Below, one piece after another: positions 1 through 7,711 of a DNA stretch of 47,573 bases. Source of the DNA: Gammaproteobacteria bacterium (GTDB lineage Bacteria; Pseudomonadota; Gammaproteobacteria; Steroidobacterales; Woeseiaceae). Under the pieces are notes generated by a model, which was not told the DNA's origin, searched no databases, and saw only the letters and a list, made by a program, of their open reading frames with translations. Made by a program: the position numbers and the translations under genes. Each line of letters begins with the position of its first letter. Positions within the stretch are counted from its first letter, which is position 1. The DNA lies in the NCBI GenBank assembly GCA_030429005.1, contig JAUIDP010000017.1:1-47573 (forward strand), given 5' to 3'.

Positions 1-585
1 GCGAATACTATCGTCATCAAGCTGATTTTTCACGCCTCGAAAATAATCAACCAGCGTTTCGCGGTACGCGGCCCTTGACCCGGCCGATCCCAGCGAGTTG
101 ATCTGCAGTTCGATTCGGTCGATACCGAGCATGCGCCATAGGCGCGCGCTCATGATGATGAGCTCCGCGTCCACATCCGGACCGGCATACCCCAGCGCTT
201 CGACATCGAACTGGTGAAACTGGCGGTAACGCCCTTTCTGGGGCTTTTCGTAGCGGAACATCGGCCCTGCGGTCCAGATCTTCTGCCGCTGGTTGTGCAG
301 CAAACCATTGGTAATGCCGGCACGCACAACGCTCGCAGTTGCCTCCGGTCGCAGCGTCAGGCTCTCACCATTGCGATCGTCAAAGGTGTACATCTCCTTT
401 TCGACGATATCCGTCACCTCGCCGATGGAGCGACGAAACAACTCGGTATGCTCGAGCAATGGCAGGCGAATCTCTTCATAGCCATACGCATGCACGAGGC
501 TTCGCAGCGTCTTCTCAAGAAAGCGCCACGTGCCGGTCTCGTCCGGCAGGATATCGTTCATTCCCCGTATAGCTTTGGTTTTCAA
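1..585 (-). CDS. hisS: Histidyl-tRNA synthetase, N-terminal 195 residues (runs off the window)
   Basis: Charges tRNA-His with histidine in the cytoplasm. The visible part is the class II catalytic core: [12 protein letters not shown] at the N-terminus, [14 protein letters not shown], and motif 2 [19 protein letters not shown]. The 3' end lies outside the window. An ATG at 561 would cut off the conserved AIRG before MNDILP, so I place the start at the TTG at 585, giving [12 protein letters not shown]. No strong ribosome binding site is seen, so translational coupling to rodZ, whose stop codon is 8 bases upstream, is likely. In E. coli ispG lies between rodZ and hisS; here it is absent. The family is certain; the exact start is inferred. 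Confidence 0.95.
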   Translation of the reverse strand, partial: MKTKAIRGMNDILPDETGTWRFLEKTLRSLVHAYGYEEIRLPLLEHTELFRRSIGEVTDIVEKEMYTFDDRNGESLTLRPEATASVVRAGITNGLLHNQRQKIWTAGPMFRYEKPQKGRYRQFHQFDVEALGYAGPDVDAELIIMSARLWRMLGIDRIELQINSLGSAGSRAAYRETLVDYFRGVKNQLDDDSIR

Positions 586-593
586 TGGCTTCG

Positions 594-1466
594 CTACTGG
601 TCCAGGATGGCCACTCGAACGGTGCGATTCGCTGCATTCGGCGCGGGCAGGTCATAGGGATTGTCGTTGACGAGCACAGAGACATTGTCCGCATTGCCAA
701 ACAACGCAGTGATCGGCGCTTTGCCGCTCAGTTCGACCGTCTGGCCGTCATTCCCCATGCTGAAGAACAGCTGGCGGCCATCGGCATCGCTGACTTCGGT
801 CCAGCACTCGCCGGTAAACGTGATGGACACGCGCAACTGCTCAGCTACGGCGGGTTCCTGCACCACCGGTGCCGCTACCGCCGGCTCGTCAGCAACATCG
901 TCGCCTTGCGGTGGCGGGTCGTCTTCAACCCGGGCCGGTTCCGGCGCTTGCTCTGTTGGCTGCGTTGCATCGATATTCTCGTCGGCGGGGGTCGCCGGAG
1001 CCGGCGCCGTCGGGCTGCTGGCGGGCTGCGAAACGACAGTGCCGTTCTCCAGCCGAATGACAAACCACCAGTACGCAGCGGCAGCAACCAGCAGGACTGC
1101 GGCGACCGCGATCCATGGGCCGGGCGACATCTCCTGCCGGACTTTCTTGCGCCGCGCGACGATCGGCGGCATTCCTTCGGCCCGCGTCATCGCGTAGTAG
1201 TCGGCGAACACGTCGTCTTCGTCGACCCCGACCAGCTGTGAGTACTTGCGCAAGTGTCCTTTTGCAAATACCGGCGCGCCAAGGACGTCGAAGTCGTTGC
1301 TCTCAAGCGCGCGCACCTTGAATTCGTCCAGGTGCAACTCCTTGGCAATTTCCTGGATCGATATTTCCTGCTCGCGACGTGCCGCAGCCAGCCGTTCACC
1401 GCAACGTGGTCCGTCCTGCTCCTTTTCGGAGACTTCTTCCGCCGAGTCCTGGTTTTCTTCGCTCAT
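594..1466 (-). CDS. rodZ: Cytoskeletal protein RodZ
   Basis: Membrane protein that links MreB filaments to the elongation machinery and maintains rod shape. The 290-residue product has an acidic N-terminal tail, a Cro/C1-type helix-turn-helix fold at about residues 22-90 ([20 protein letters not shown]), a basic stretch RRKKVR, one membrane segment at about 117-137, an Ala/Pro/Glu-rich periplasmic linker and a C-terminal DUF4115 domain ([17 protein letters not shown]). It is shorter than E. coli RodZ (337 residues), mainly in the linker. Its ATG overlaps the pilW stop by four bases, so the two are translationally coupled. Confidence 0.95.
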   Translation of the reverse strand: MSEENQDSAEEVSEKEQDGPRCGERLAAARREQEISIQEIAKELHLDEFKVRALESNDFDVLGAPVFAKGHLRKYSQLVGVDEDDVFADYYAMTRAEGMPPIVARRKKVRQEMSPGPWIAVAAVLLVAAAAYWWFVIRLENGTVVSQPASSPTAPAPATPADENIDATQPTEQAPEPARVEDDPPPQGDDVADEPAVAAPVVQEPAVAEQLRVSITFTGECWTEVSDADGRQLFFSMGNDGQTVELSGKAPITALFGNADNVSVLVNDNPYDLPAPNAANRTVRVAILDQ

Positions 1467-2242
1467 TGCGAATACGACTCCAGTACCCGTTTCGCTTCCG
1501 CGGACTCGGGAAACTCGCGCAATATGCGGTTGCTGTACTCGGTACGGGCGCGCTCGTCACCCAGTGCCTCTTCAATCTGGAGGCCCAGGTAGAGGACATC
1601 CGGCGTTGCCACGTTGCTGGCCAGGTAGCGTTGCATGAATGCGCGGGCCAGCAGAAACTCACCAGCCTTGTACTCAAGGTTGGACATATGGATCAGCGCA
1701 TCCCCGTAGGTCGCCTTGTGCTCCAGAGCGGCCCGAAAGTATTTTTCTGCCTGTGCCGGGTCCGGCTTTTCCAGCATGCAGACGCCAGCATTCGTCAGCG
1801 TAATTTCGGCGTCATCATTCTCGCGAATATTGATTGCCCGCTCGAAATACTTCTGCGCGTCATCGAACTTGCCGTAGCGGCAGAGAAAAACGGCATAGGT
1901 GTTCAGCACGGTAAAGTCGTGCGGTGCGATACGCACAGCGGACTCATAGGCATCGGTCGCAAGTCGCAAGTTGTCGAGCCGCTCGTAGGTCAGGGCCAGC
2001 GTGGAATAGGCTATCGCGTTGCGCGGATCCTTTTCGATCGCCGCCAGCAAGCGGTCCCGCGCAAGCTCGTACTGGCCGTTTCGGTAGTAACGGGCACCCA
2101 GTTGGTACAACAGGTCCGCAGCTTCTCCCTGGTCGGGCTCCGACCTCGCCGGCCCGGTGGTCGTCGAAATACAGCCGCCAAGCAGCTGCAATGCCACGAG
2201 TGCGGCCAGGATTCGCCGGTACCTGCCTGCTGTATCGCTCAT
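1463..2242 (-). CDS. pilW: Type IV pilus biogenesis/stability lipoprotein PilW (PilF)
   Basis: Outer-membrane lipoprotein (pilotin) needed for type IV pilus secretin assembly in Pseudomonas and relatives. The 259-residue product starts with a lipoprotein signal ending in LLGGC (lipid-modified Cys24), followed by about five tetratricopeptide repeats covering residues 40-250 (for example [21 protein letters not shown]). The gene sits between rlmN and rodZ, its usual place in gammaproteobacteria, with four-base overlaps on both sides. No other pilus gene is in the window, so pili are inferred from this gene alone. Confidence 0.93.
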   Translation of the reverse strand: MSDTAGRYRRILAALVALQLLGGCISTTTGPARSEPDQGEAADLLYQLGARYYRNGQYELARDRLLAAIEKDPRNAIAYSTLALTYERLDNLRLATDAYESAVRIAPHDFTVLNTYAVFLCRYGKFDDAQKYFERAINIRENDDAEITLTNAGVCMLEKPDPAQAEKYFRAALEHKATYGDALIHMSNLEYKAGEFLLARAFMQRYLASNVATPDVLYLGLQIEEALGDERARTEYSNRILREFPESAEAKRVLESYSQ

Positions 2243-3345
2243 GCTGTCGCCGTCCTTATGGTCTTGTCGCCCAATCTTACCCGCACCCGGTCACTAACTT
2301 TACCAGCCAATTGGCCGCAGGCCGCATCGATATCGTCACCACGTGTCTTGCGAGTCGTTACGATCATGCCCCGTTTGCGCAGACGGTCCTGGAACGACCG
2401 TATCGTTTCCGCCGATGAACGGGCGAACTCATTGCCATCAAAGGGATTGAAAGGAATCAGGTTGATCTTGGCAGGCTTGCCGTCGAGCAGGTCACCCAGT
2501 TCATCCGCGTGCTGCAGCGAGTCATTTACACCGCGCAGCATCACGTATTCGAACGTGATGAACCGCTTGGCATGCTTTTCCGTATAGCGCCAGCAGGCGT
2601 CGAGCAACTCTGCAATCGGGTGAATCTTGTTGATGGGCACCAAGCGGTTGCGGAGTTCGTCGTTTGGTGCATGCAGCGAAACAGCCAGGGCAACGTTGCA
2701 TTCGTCGGCCAGGCGATCGATCTGCGGTACCAGCCCGGACGTGCTGACCGTGACCTTGCGTCGCGACAGGCCGTACGCGAGGTCGGACAGCAGCAGGCGC
2801 GTTGCAGGCACCACGCTGCGGTAATTGGCCAGCGGTTCGCCCATGCCCATGAAGACGATATTGGTGACCGCAAACTCGCCGTTGTTTCGACGCGGCAGTG
2901 CCTGGTTTGCATGCCAGACCTGGCCCACGATTTCGGCTGCTGTCAGGTTTCGATTGAAGCCCTGCGCCCCGGTCGCACAAAACGCACAATCCAGTGCGCA
3001 TCCAACCTGCGACGAGATACACAGGGTTCCACGATCCGGCTCCGGGATAAAAACTGCCTCTACGGCCTGGCCGGAACCACTGGCGAACAACCACTTGACG
3101 GTTCCGTCCCTGGAGTCGTGTTGTGACAGCACCTGCGGTAACTCGACGACGGCAGACTCCTGCAACCGCGTGCGCAGGGACTTGGACAAATCCGTCATCT
3201 CTTCAAAATTCGTCACACCGCGCTGGTGAATCCAGCGCAACACCTGGCGTGCGTGGTACGCTTTCTCTCCCAGCGCGACGAAGTGCGCTTCCAGCTCACC
3301 TTGCGGCAGCCCGAGCAGGTTCGTTTTTTGTGCCGGGTCAGACAA
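2239..3345 (-). CDS. rlmN: Dual-specificity RNA methyltransferase RlmN
   Basis: Radical-SAM enzyme that methylates C2 of A2503 in 23S rRNA and A37 of some tRNAs. The 368-residue product carries the radical-SAM cysteines C116, C120 and C123 (CALDCAFC), the GMGEPLANY motif and a conserved cysteine near residue 343 (DAACGQ), matching the methyl-carrier cysteine of the family. The start is a TTG that follows the ndk stop by 8 bases. The N-terminal TNLLGL lines up with the family's INLLDL, which supports a start close to this position. Confidence 0.96.
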   Translation of the reverse strand: MSDPAQKTNLLGLPQGELEAHFVALGEKAYHARQVLRWIHQRGVTNFEEMTDLSKSLRTRLQESAVVELPQVLSQHDSRDGTVKWLFASGSGQAVEAVFIPEPDRGTLCISSQVGCALDCAFCATGAQGFNRNLTAAEIVGQVWHANQALPRRNNGEFAVTNIVFMGMGEPLANYRSVVPATRLLLSDLAYGLSRRKVTVSTSGLVPQIDRLADECNVALAVSLHAPNDELRNRLVPINKIHPIAELLDACWRYTEKHAKRFITFEYVMLRGVNDSLQHADELGDLLDGKPAKINLIPFNPFDGNEFARSSAETIRSFQDRLRKRGMIVTTRKTRGDDIDAACGQLAGKVSDRVRVRLGDKTIRTATA

Positions 3346-3353
3346 ATCCTTGC

Positions 3354-3785
3354 CTATCGCGTCCGCGGACAGATCCCGCCGTCGCCAAAGAAAAACGCGA
3401 TCTCTGTCGCGGCCGTGTCAGGGCCGTCCGAACCGTGACAGATGTTTTCCTCGATGCTGTCGGCAAAGTCCGCCCGAATGGTTCCGGGATCTGCCTCGGC
3501 CGGATTGGTCGCGCCCATGATTTCCCGATGCTTTGCAATCGCGTTTTCGCCCTGGAGCACCTGCACAATCACCGGACCCGACATCATGTACTTCACCAGG
3601 TCGTTGTAGAACGGCCGCTCTTTGTGGACGGCGTAAAAGCCTTCGGCCTGCTCGGTGCTGAGGTGCATCATCCTCGCCGCGACGATCTCAAGTCCTGCTT
3701 TCTCAAAACGGCTGTAAATTTCGCCAATCAGGTTTTTCTGTACGCCATCGGGTTTGATGATGGAGAGCGTTTGCTCAACGGCCAT
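3354..3785 (-). CDS. ndk: Nucleoside diphosphate kinase
   Basis: Transfers the gamma phosphate from ATP to nucleoside diphosphates through a phosphohistidine. At 143 residues it has the family length. The catalytic histidine is H117 in NICHGSD, and the N-terminal [10 protein letters not shown] is typical. The ATG is preceded by AAAGGAAC, a good ribosome binding site. A compact hairpin lies in the 77-base gap towards iscA, so ndk may have its own promoter or be partly uncoupled from the isc genes. It continues into rlmN, pilW, rodZ and hisS. Confidence 0.98.
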   Translation of the reverse strand: MAVEQTLSIIKPDGVQKNLIGEIYSRFEKAGLEIVAARMMHLSTEQAEGFYAVHKERPFYNDLVKYMMSGPVIVQVLQGENAIAKHREIMGATNPAEADPGTIRADFADSIEENICHGSDGPDTAATEIAFFFGDGGICPRTR

Positions 3786-3812
3786 GTTGTGTTCCTTTAG
3801 TGTGAAATGTCT

Positions 3813-3838
3813 GGGAGACCGGTCCAGGACCGGTCCCG
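3813..3838. repeat. Short perfect hairpin between iscA and ndk
   Basis: Two copies of GACCGGTC, itself a palindrome, lie at 3817-3824 and 3828-3835 with a 3-base spacer, flanked by G-rich and C-rich bases that extend the stem with a bulge. No T-run follows on the minus strand, so it is not a standard intrinsic terminator. It could be a protein-binding site or an mRNA processing or stability hairpin in the iscA-ndk gap. The function is unknown. Confidence 0.5.
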
Positions 3839-3862
3839 GGTGCGTAAACCGTTAATTTTACT

Positions 3863-4186
3863 TCAGACGTTGAAGCTTTCGCCACAGCCGCATTCGCCTG
3901 TGACGTTCGGATTTTTGAAACTGAAGGCCTCGTTCAGGCCATTCTTGACGAAATCAACCTCGGTGCCATCGATGAGCGCCAGCGCTTCAGGATCAACGAC
4001 GATCTTGACGCCGCGGTCTTCGAACACGACATCTTCAGAACCGACCTCGTCCGCATAGTTGACAACGTAGGAGTACCCGGAGCAGCCGGTCCTCGTGATA
4101 CCGAGCCGCAGCCCCACGCTGTCGCCACGCGCACCGAGGTATTTGCGAACGCGTTCCGCTGCGGACTCTGTCAATTGAATTGCCAT
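3863..4186 (-). CDS. iscA: A-type iron-sulfur carrier IscA
   Basis: Carries iron or Fe-S clusters from the scaffold to target proteins. It has 107 residues, the same as E. coli IscA. The three ligand cysteines are at identical positions: C35 (GCSGYSY), C99 and C101 (ECGCGESF). The gene follows the IscU-like gene by 3 bases and is the last isc gene of the cluster; hscB, hscA and fdx, which normally follow, are missing. The protein could be called ErpA, but the position next to iscS and the cysteine spacing favour IscA. Confidence 0.93.
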   Translation of the reverse strand: MAIQLTESAAERVRKYLGARGDSVGLRLGITRTGCSGYSYVVNYADEVGSEDVVFEDRGVKIVVDPEALALIDGTEVDFVKNGLNEAFSFKNPNVTGECGCGESFNV

Positions 4187-4189
4187 GCT

Positions 4190-4579
4190 TCAGTTTTGCC
4201 TGCCAGAGGTTGCTGATTCCTGGAGCGCCGCCCCAAGCAGGCGCACCGTATCCTCTATGACAAGTATACGTGCGCTTTTCTCCGCAGGTACAGCCAGACT
4301 TTGCATAATTTCCCTGGCCAGAAACTGCCCGGCGGCGTCGACCGCACGGCCCTCAAGCGCTGCACAGGCTGCCTCGCAGGCCGCGATACTGTGTGGGCAG
4401 CCCCAGGCCCTGAAGCGAATCGCCGCCAGGCGACCCTGCTCTGCGCTCGCCGACAGCTCGATGCGCACGCCCTGGTCGGTGTTTGTCACCGTGACAGCGC
4501 CAGGCAAATGACCGGCGTGCGCAGGGTGCGCAAAAAGCGCCCGAACACGCGCGTTGTAGGGGTCGGTACCCACCGTCAC
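4190..4579 (-). CDS. Degenerate IscU/NifU-N-like protein lacking two cluster cysteines
   Basis: This 129-residue product sits exactly where iscU belongs, between iscS (4-base overlap) and iscA, and aligns along its length with IscU: Y8-N-A-R-V near the start, RFRAWGC like RFKTYGC, then an ED-containing C-terminal helix. Only one of the three scaffold cysteines remains (C61 in GCPHS). The GAPACGD loop is replaced by GHLPGAVTV, and the HCS motif by SAR at 102-104. The extra cysteines C68 and C72 are not at family positions. Canonical [2Fe-2S] assembly on it is therefore unlikely. It may regulate or chaperone IscS, or bind a cluster differently; this is inference. Confidence 0.75.
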   Translation of the reverse strand: MTVGTDPYNARVRALFAHPAHAGHLPGAVTVTNTDQGVRIELSASAEQGRLAAIRFRAWGCPHSIAACEAACAALEGRAVDAAGQFLAREIMQSLAVPAEKSARILVIEDTVRLLGAALQESATSGRQN

Positions 4580-5751
4580 GCCACTTTCCCGGGCGCCAGT
4601 TCACGCAGTGCGGCAACTGCATTGCGATACCGGTTGACGGCGAGATCAATCTCCTCGCGCGTCGTTGGCCGGCCCAGGCTGAAGCGCACGGCACTTTGCG
4701 CTTCGAGGTCGGACAGACCCATGGAACGCAACACGTATGATGGCTCCTGGCTGGTCGAATTGCAGGCCGAGCCGGTTGCTACACAGACAGGCTCCAATGC
4801 GAGCAGCAGGCTCTCGCCCTCGATGTCGTCGATGCTGACGTTCAAAAGTCCGGGCCAGGAGTTGCAGAGGTCGCCATTGAGTCGAATACCTTCAATATCG
4901 TGAATTCCCTGCCACAACCGATCCCGCAGTGCCGCGACATGCTCAGCATCTGTCTGCATGCACTGCGCAGCAATCTCGGCGGCGATTCCGAACCCTGCGA
5001 TCAGGGGTACGGCCAGCGTACCGGGGCGCAGGCGACGCTGCTGCCCTCCGCCGAAGAACAGCGGCTCGATCTGTACGTCCGGACGGTCGGCGATATACAA
5101 GGCTCCGACACCCTTCGGCCCGTAGATCTTGTGGGCGGTCATCGATAGCAGGTCGATATCGAGTTGTTGCAGGTCGATCGGCAGTTTGCCAACGGACTGG
5201 GCCGCATCGACGTGGAACAGAACGTTTCGCTCGCGACAGATCGAACCCAGGCGCGCAATATCCTGCACGACGCCGGTTTCGTTGTTGACGTGCATGACTG
5301 AAACCAGTTGCGTGTCATCACGCAGCGCCTCTTTCAGTGTGGCGGGATCCAGCCAGCCCTGCCCGTCCGGAGGCAGCCAGGTGACCTCGAAACCTTCAGC
5401 TTCCAGTGCCCGGAACACGTCGCTGACCGCCTTGTGTTCGGTTGGCATCGTGACCAGGTGTTTGCCGCGATGCGCACGTTGCCGCGCCGCGCCCTGGATG
5501 GCGAGGTTGTTGGACTCGGTGGCTCCCGATGTCCATACGATCTGCCGCGGTGCGGTATGCAACAGCCCCGCCAGCCGTTCGGCGGCGGTGGCGACGTGTT
5601 CGCTGCTGCGCCGGCCGGCAGGGTGTACTGCCGACGCGTTGGCAAAGTCGCCACCGATGCGTTGCAGGTCCAGCATGCCTTCCAGCACCGTCTCGTCCAG
5701 CGGCGTCGTTGCCGCATAATCCAGGTAAACCAGCTCAGCCGTTGGATTCAC
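4576..5751 (-). CDS. iscS: Cysteine desulfurase (IscS/NifS family)
   Basis: PLP enzyme that takes sulfur from L-cysteine as a persulfide for Fe-S clusters and tRNA thiolation. The 391-residue product has YLDYAATTPLD at the N-terminus, the PLP lysine K208 in TAHKIYGPKG and the catalytic cysteine C330 in ATGSACNSTSQEPS, the long mobile loop of the IscS-type group. The start is the GTG at 5751, because VNPTAELVYLDYAATT matches the family N-terminus; the stop of trmJ overlaps it (GTGA). The open frame continues upstream to 6228, but that part is only the antiparallel shadow of trmJ. Confidence 0.95.
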   Translation of the reverse strand: MNPTAELVYLDYAATTPLDETVLEGMLDLQRIGGDFANASAVHPAGRRSSEHVATAAERLAGLLHTAPRQIVWTSGATESNNLAIQGAARQRAHRGKHLVTMPTEHKAVSDVFRALEAEGFEVTWLPPDGQGWLDPATLKEALRDDTQLVSVMHVNNETGVVQDIARLGSICRERNVLFHVDAAQSVGKLPIDLQQLDIDLLSMTAHKIYGPKGVGALYIADRPDVQIEPLFFGGGQQRRLRPGTLAVPLIAGFGIAAEIAAQCMQTDAEHVAALRDRLWQGIHDIEGIRLNGDLCNSWPGLLNVSIDDIEGESLLLALEPVCVATGSACNSTSQEPSYVLRSMGLSDLEAQSAVRFSLGRPTTREEIDLAVNRYRNAVAALRELAPGKVA

Positions 5752-6482
5752 GCTTGCTCGTCCTTGCCTTTCCCGGCCATCTGCTTGTCCATCGCCGTCA
5801 GGATGCCGCGCAGGATATTGACCTCGTTCTTGTCGACCTGGGAACGCACGAACAGGCGCCGCAACCGGCGCATCAGGTGGCGCGGGTTGTCCGGGTCGAG
5901 GAAGTCCACCGCGGTCAGCACCTGCTCGAGGTGGGCGTAGAAGTGCTCCATTTCGTCGCTGGTCGCAAGCGGCGTGTCCTGCTCGTCCTGCGGGGCCAGC
6001 CCACCGGTAGCCGCCATGCGCAATTCGTAGGTGAACACCTGTACCGACATGGCCAGGTTCAGCGAACTGAAATCCGGGTCGGTCGGAATGGTCAGCAGCG
6101 TGTCGCAGTGATCCAGGTCGGAGTTCGACAAGCCGGATTTTTCCGGACCGAATACCGCGGCTACCGGCCCTTCGCGCTGCAGCGACATGAATTTTGCAGC
6201 GCAATCGCGCGGTTCCATCGTCGGCCACGCCAGCGATCGCGACCGGGCGCTCGCACCGGCAACAAAGACACAGTCCGTAATTGCCTCGGCCAGCGTGTCG
6301 AAGACCTGCGCATTTTTCAGGACATCGACAGCGCCGGAAGCGCGGGCGGTGGCTTTTGCGTGCGGAAAAGTTTTCGGATTGACCAACGCCAGGTCGGTCA
6401 GGCCCATGTTCTTCATGGCACGGGCGACCGCCCCGATGTTCCCCGGGTGTGTCGTTCCGACCAGGACTATCCTTATCGACAT
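5748..6482 (-). CDS. trmJ: tRNA (cytidine/uridine-2'-O-)-methyltransferase TrmJ
   Basis: SPOUT-class enzyme that 2'-O-methylates residue 32 of tRNA. The 244-residue product (E. coli TrmJ 246) starts MSIRIVLVGTTHPGNIG and shows the knotted SAM-binding motifs VFGPEKSGLSN and IPTDPDFSSLNLAMSVQV. The ATG at 6482 is chosen because it gives the family N-terminus; an in-frame extension to 6578 adds only unrelated residues. It is the first gene of the isc transcription unit, as trmJ-iscR-iscS often are, but iscR is absent here. It diverges from suhB across 86 bases. Confidence 0.95.
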   Translation of the reverse strand: MSIRIVLVGTTHPGNIGAVARAMKNMGLTDLALVNPKTFPHAKATARASGAVDVLKNAQVFDTLAEAITDCVFVAGASARSRSLAWPTMEPRDCAAKFMSLQREGPVAAVFGPEKSGLSNSDLDHCDTLLTIPTDPDFSSLNLAMSVQVFTYELRMAATGGLAPQDEQDTPLATSDEMEHFYAHLEQVLTAVDFLDPDNPRHLMRRLRRLFVRSQVDKNEVNILRGILTAMDKQMAGKGKDEQA

Positions 6483-6568
6483 AACTGGCTTATGCGGCCC
6501 AAAGTTCGCTATTCTAGCGCCGCAGCCGGCCGATGGCTGAGTTCTTTGACACTTATGGAAGCGTTTCG

Positions 6569-7363
6569 ATGCACCCACTTCTCAACGTGGCCGTGATGGC
6601 GGCTCGCCGCGCCGGCAATACCCTGATCAAGAAAATGGCCAATCTCGACCAGTTGAAAATCGAGAAGAAGGCGCACAACGACTTCGTCAGTGACGCGGAC
6701 CGGGCTGCGGAAAAGGCCGTCATCGATTGCATCCACAAGCACTATCCGGAGCACGCTATCCTGGCCGAGGAAAGCGGCGCCAGCGGCGACTCTGACGTTG
6801 TCTGGATTATCGACCCGCTCGATGGCACCACCAACTACCTGCACGGTTTTCCTGTATTCGCTGTCTCTATCGGCGTGCAGGAGAAGGGTCGCCTGGAGCA
6901 CGGTGTGGTCTATGACCCCATGCGCCAGGAGCTGTTTACGGCATCGCGCGGCAGCGGTGCGCAACTGGACGGACGAAAAATCCGCGTCAGCGGCCGCTCA
7001 GACCTGCAAAATGCACTGATCGGCACCGGCTTCCCGTTTCGCGATGCCGGCGCAGAAACCGGTCCCTACATGACGATGCTGCAGAAAACGCTGCAGCACA
7101 CGTCCGGCGTTCGCCGCGCCGGCGCCGCCGCACTCGACATGTGCTATGTCGCTGCCGGACGGCTGGATGCCTATTTCGAGACCGGTCTGCACGCCTGGGA
7201 CCTCGCGGCCGGCGCCATCATCGTTCGCGAAGCCGGCGGCATCGTCAGCGCCCTCGATGGCAGTGAAAACTTCCTCGACACCGGCCACGTACTGACCGGC
7301 ACGCCCAAGATCTACCGCGACTTCGCCAAGATCTGCTCCCGCGAAATCAAGGCCCTCGTCTAA
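6569..7363 (+). CDS. suhB: Inositol-1-monophosphatase SuhB
   Basis: Mg-dependent phosphatase of inositol monophosphate; in E. coli it also joins the rRNA antitermination complex. The 264-residue product has the metal-binding motifs EESG, DPLDGTTNYLHGFP and AWDLAAGAIIVREAGG. The ATG at 6569 gives MHPLLNVAVMAARRAGN, matching E. coli SuhB, and GGAAG lies 8 bases upstream; an in-frame start at 6533 is less likely. Its 3' end faces secF, and the nested repeat element at 7403-7703 fills the gap. Confidence 0.96.
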   Translation: MHPLLNVAVMAARRAGNTLIKKMANLDQLKIEKKAHNDFVSDADRAAEKAVIDCIHKHYPEHAILAEESGASGDSDVVWIIDPLDGTTNYLHGFPVFAVSIGVQEKGRLEHGVVYDPMRQELFTASRGSGAQLDGRKIRVSGRSDLQNALIGTGFPFRDAGAETGPYMTMLQKTLQHTSGVRRAGAAALDMCYVAAGRLDAYFETGLHAWDLAAGAIIVREAGGIVSALDGSENFLDTGHVLTGTPKIYRDFAKICSREIKALV

Positions 7364-7451
7364 ACGGCCAGCGTTCTGCCCGACTCCGATCGGTCGCGGG
7401 TGGCGTCCTGCTAGGCTTTGGCAGGCCGCAGCCGGCGATCTACTGAACTCC

Positions 7452-7540
7452 GGTTGGCAGCAGCTGGCATATTCCTGGTCGAAATGGCTCGCTTCGCTGC
7501 GCTTTATTTTCGACCAGGAATATCCCATCTACTGCCAACC
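7452..7540 (+). repeat. Core stem-loop repeat, copy A
   Basis: Outer stem 7452-7460 with 7532-7540 (9 of 9 paired) and inner stem 7469-7484 with 7508-7523 (16 of 16 paired) enclose a 23-base loop at 7485-7507 containing GGCTCGCTTCGCTGCGCTT. The inner stem starts ATATTCCT. This is the best-preserved copy and the reference for the family. Confidence 0.85.
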
Positions 7541-7599
7541 CGCACTGCCACAATGGTCGCTGCATTCATGCTGTTCCTGCGCCGGCTTGGTCACACGGG

Positions 7600-7684
7600 C
7601 AGGCCGTGGACGGGATGTTGTTTGCCGGAAATAAAGCGCAGCGAAGCGAGCCATTCCGGCAAACAATATGCCGGCTGCGGCCTG
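7600..7684 (-). repeat. Core stem-loop repeat, copy B
   Basis: Inner stem 7618-7630 with 7654-7666 (13 of 13 paired) encloses the 23-base loop 7631-7653, whose minus strand is identical to the loop of copy A. An outer stem pairs 7600-7606 with 7678-7684. The stem sequence is unrelated to copy A, yet the loop is the same and a GGCATATT motif precedes the stem in both when read in the same direction. Its distal arm can alternatively pair with 7422-7436. Confidence 0.85.
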
Positions 7685-7711
7685 TCAGAGCTTAGCAGAA
7701 CGCTGTCGGGA

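Larger units (their letters stand above)
7403..7703. repeat. Composite nested inverted-repeat element, locus 1
   Basis: Outer arms 7403-7436 and 7670-7703 are 34 bases each and complementary except for about four transition differences that still allow G-U pairing; the inner 15 bases (7422-7436 with 7670-7684) are perfect. Inside lie two stem-loops with the same loop core in opposite orientations: copy A on the plus strand and copy B on the minus strand. The layout (outer arm, stem-loop, inverted stem-loop, outer arm) recurs at 20901-21139 with different arm sequences. It resembles the BIME arrangement of paired REP sequences, but here the loop rather than the stem is conserved. Confidence 0.85.
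7364..7711. other. Convergent intergenic region with no gene
   Basis: This 348-base gap between the ends of suhB and secF holds no credible coding sequence; open frames crossing it merely read through the inverted repeats. It is almost entirely occupied by the composite repeat at 7403-7703. An extra 11-base inverted repeat joins 7369-7379 to 7695-7705. The structures can form in transcripts from either side, so a role in bidirectional transcription termination is plausible, but none is followed by a clear T-run. Confidence 0.7.

Noticed and set aside
1379..2587. Long plus-strand open frame of about 400 codons
   Set aside because: It is the antisense of pilW and the end of rlmN; both real genes have clear motifs and the plus-strand product has none.
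3813..3838. Intrinsic terminator after iscA
   Set aside because: The stem is strong, but no T-run follows on the minus strand.
5752..6228. Open frame extending the cysteine desulfurase upstream by 159 codons
   Set aside because: The added residues are low-complexity antisense of trmJ; the protein family begins at VNPTAELVYLDY.
7452..7684. CRISPR-like array
   Set aside because: There are only two copies, in opposite orientation, with structured arms rather than unique spacers, and no cas genes are in the window.
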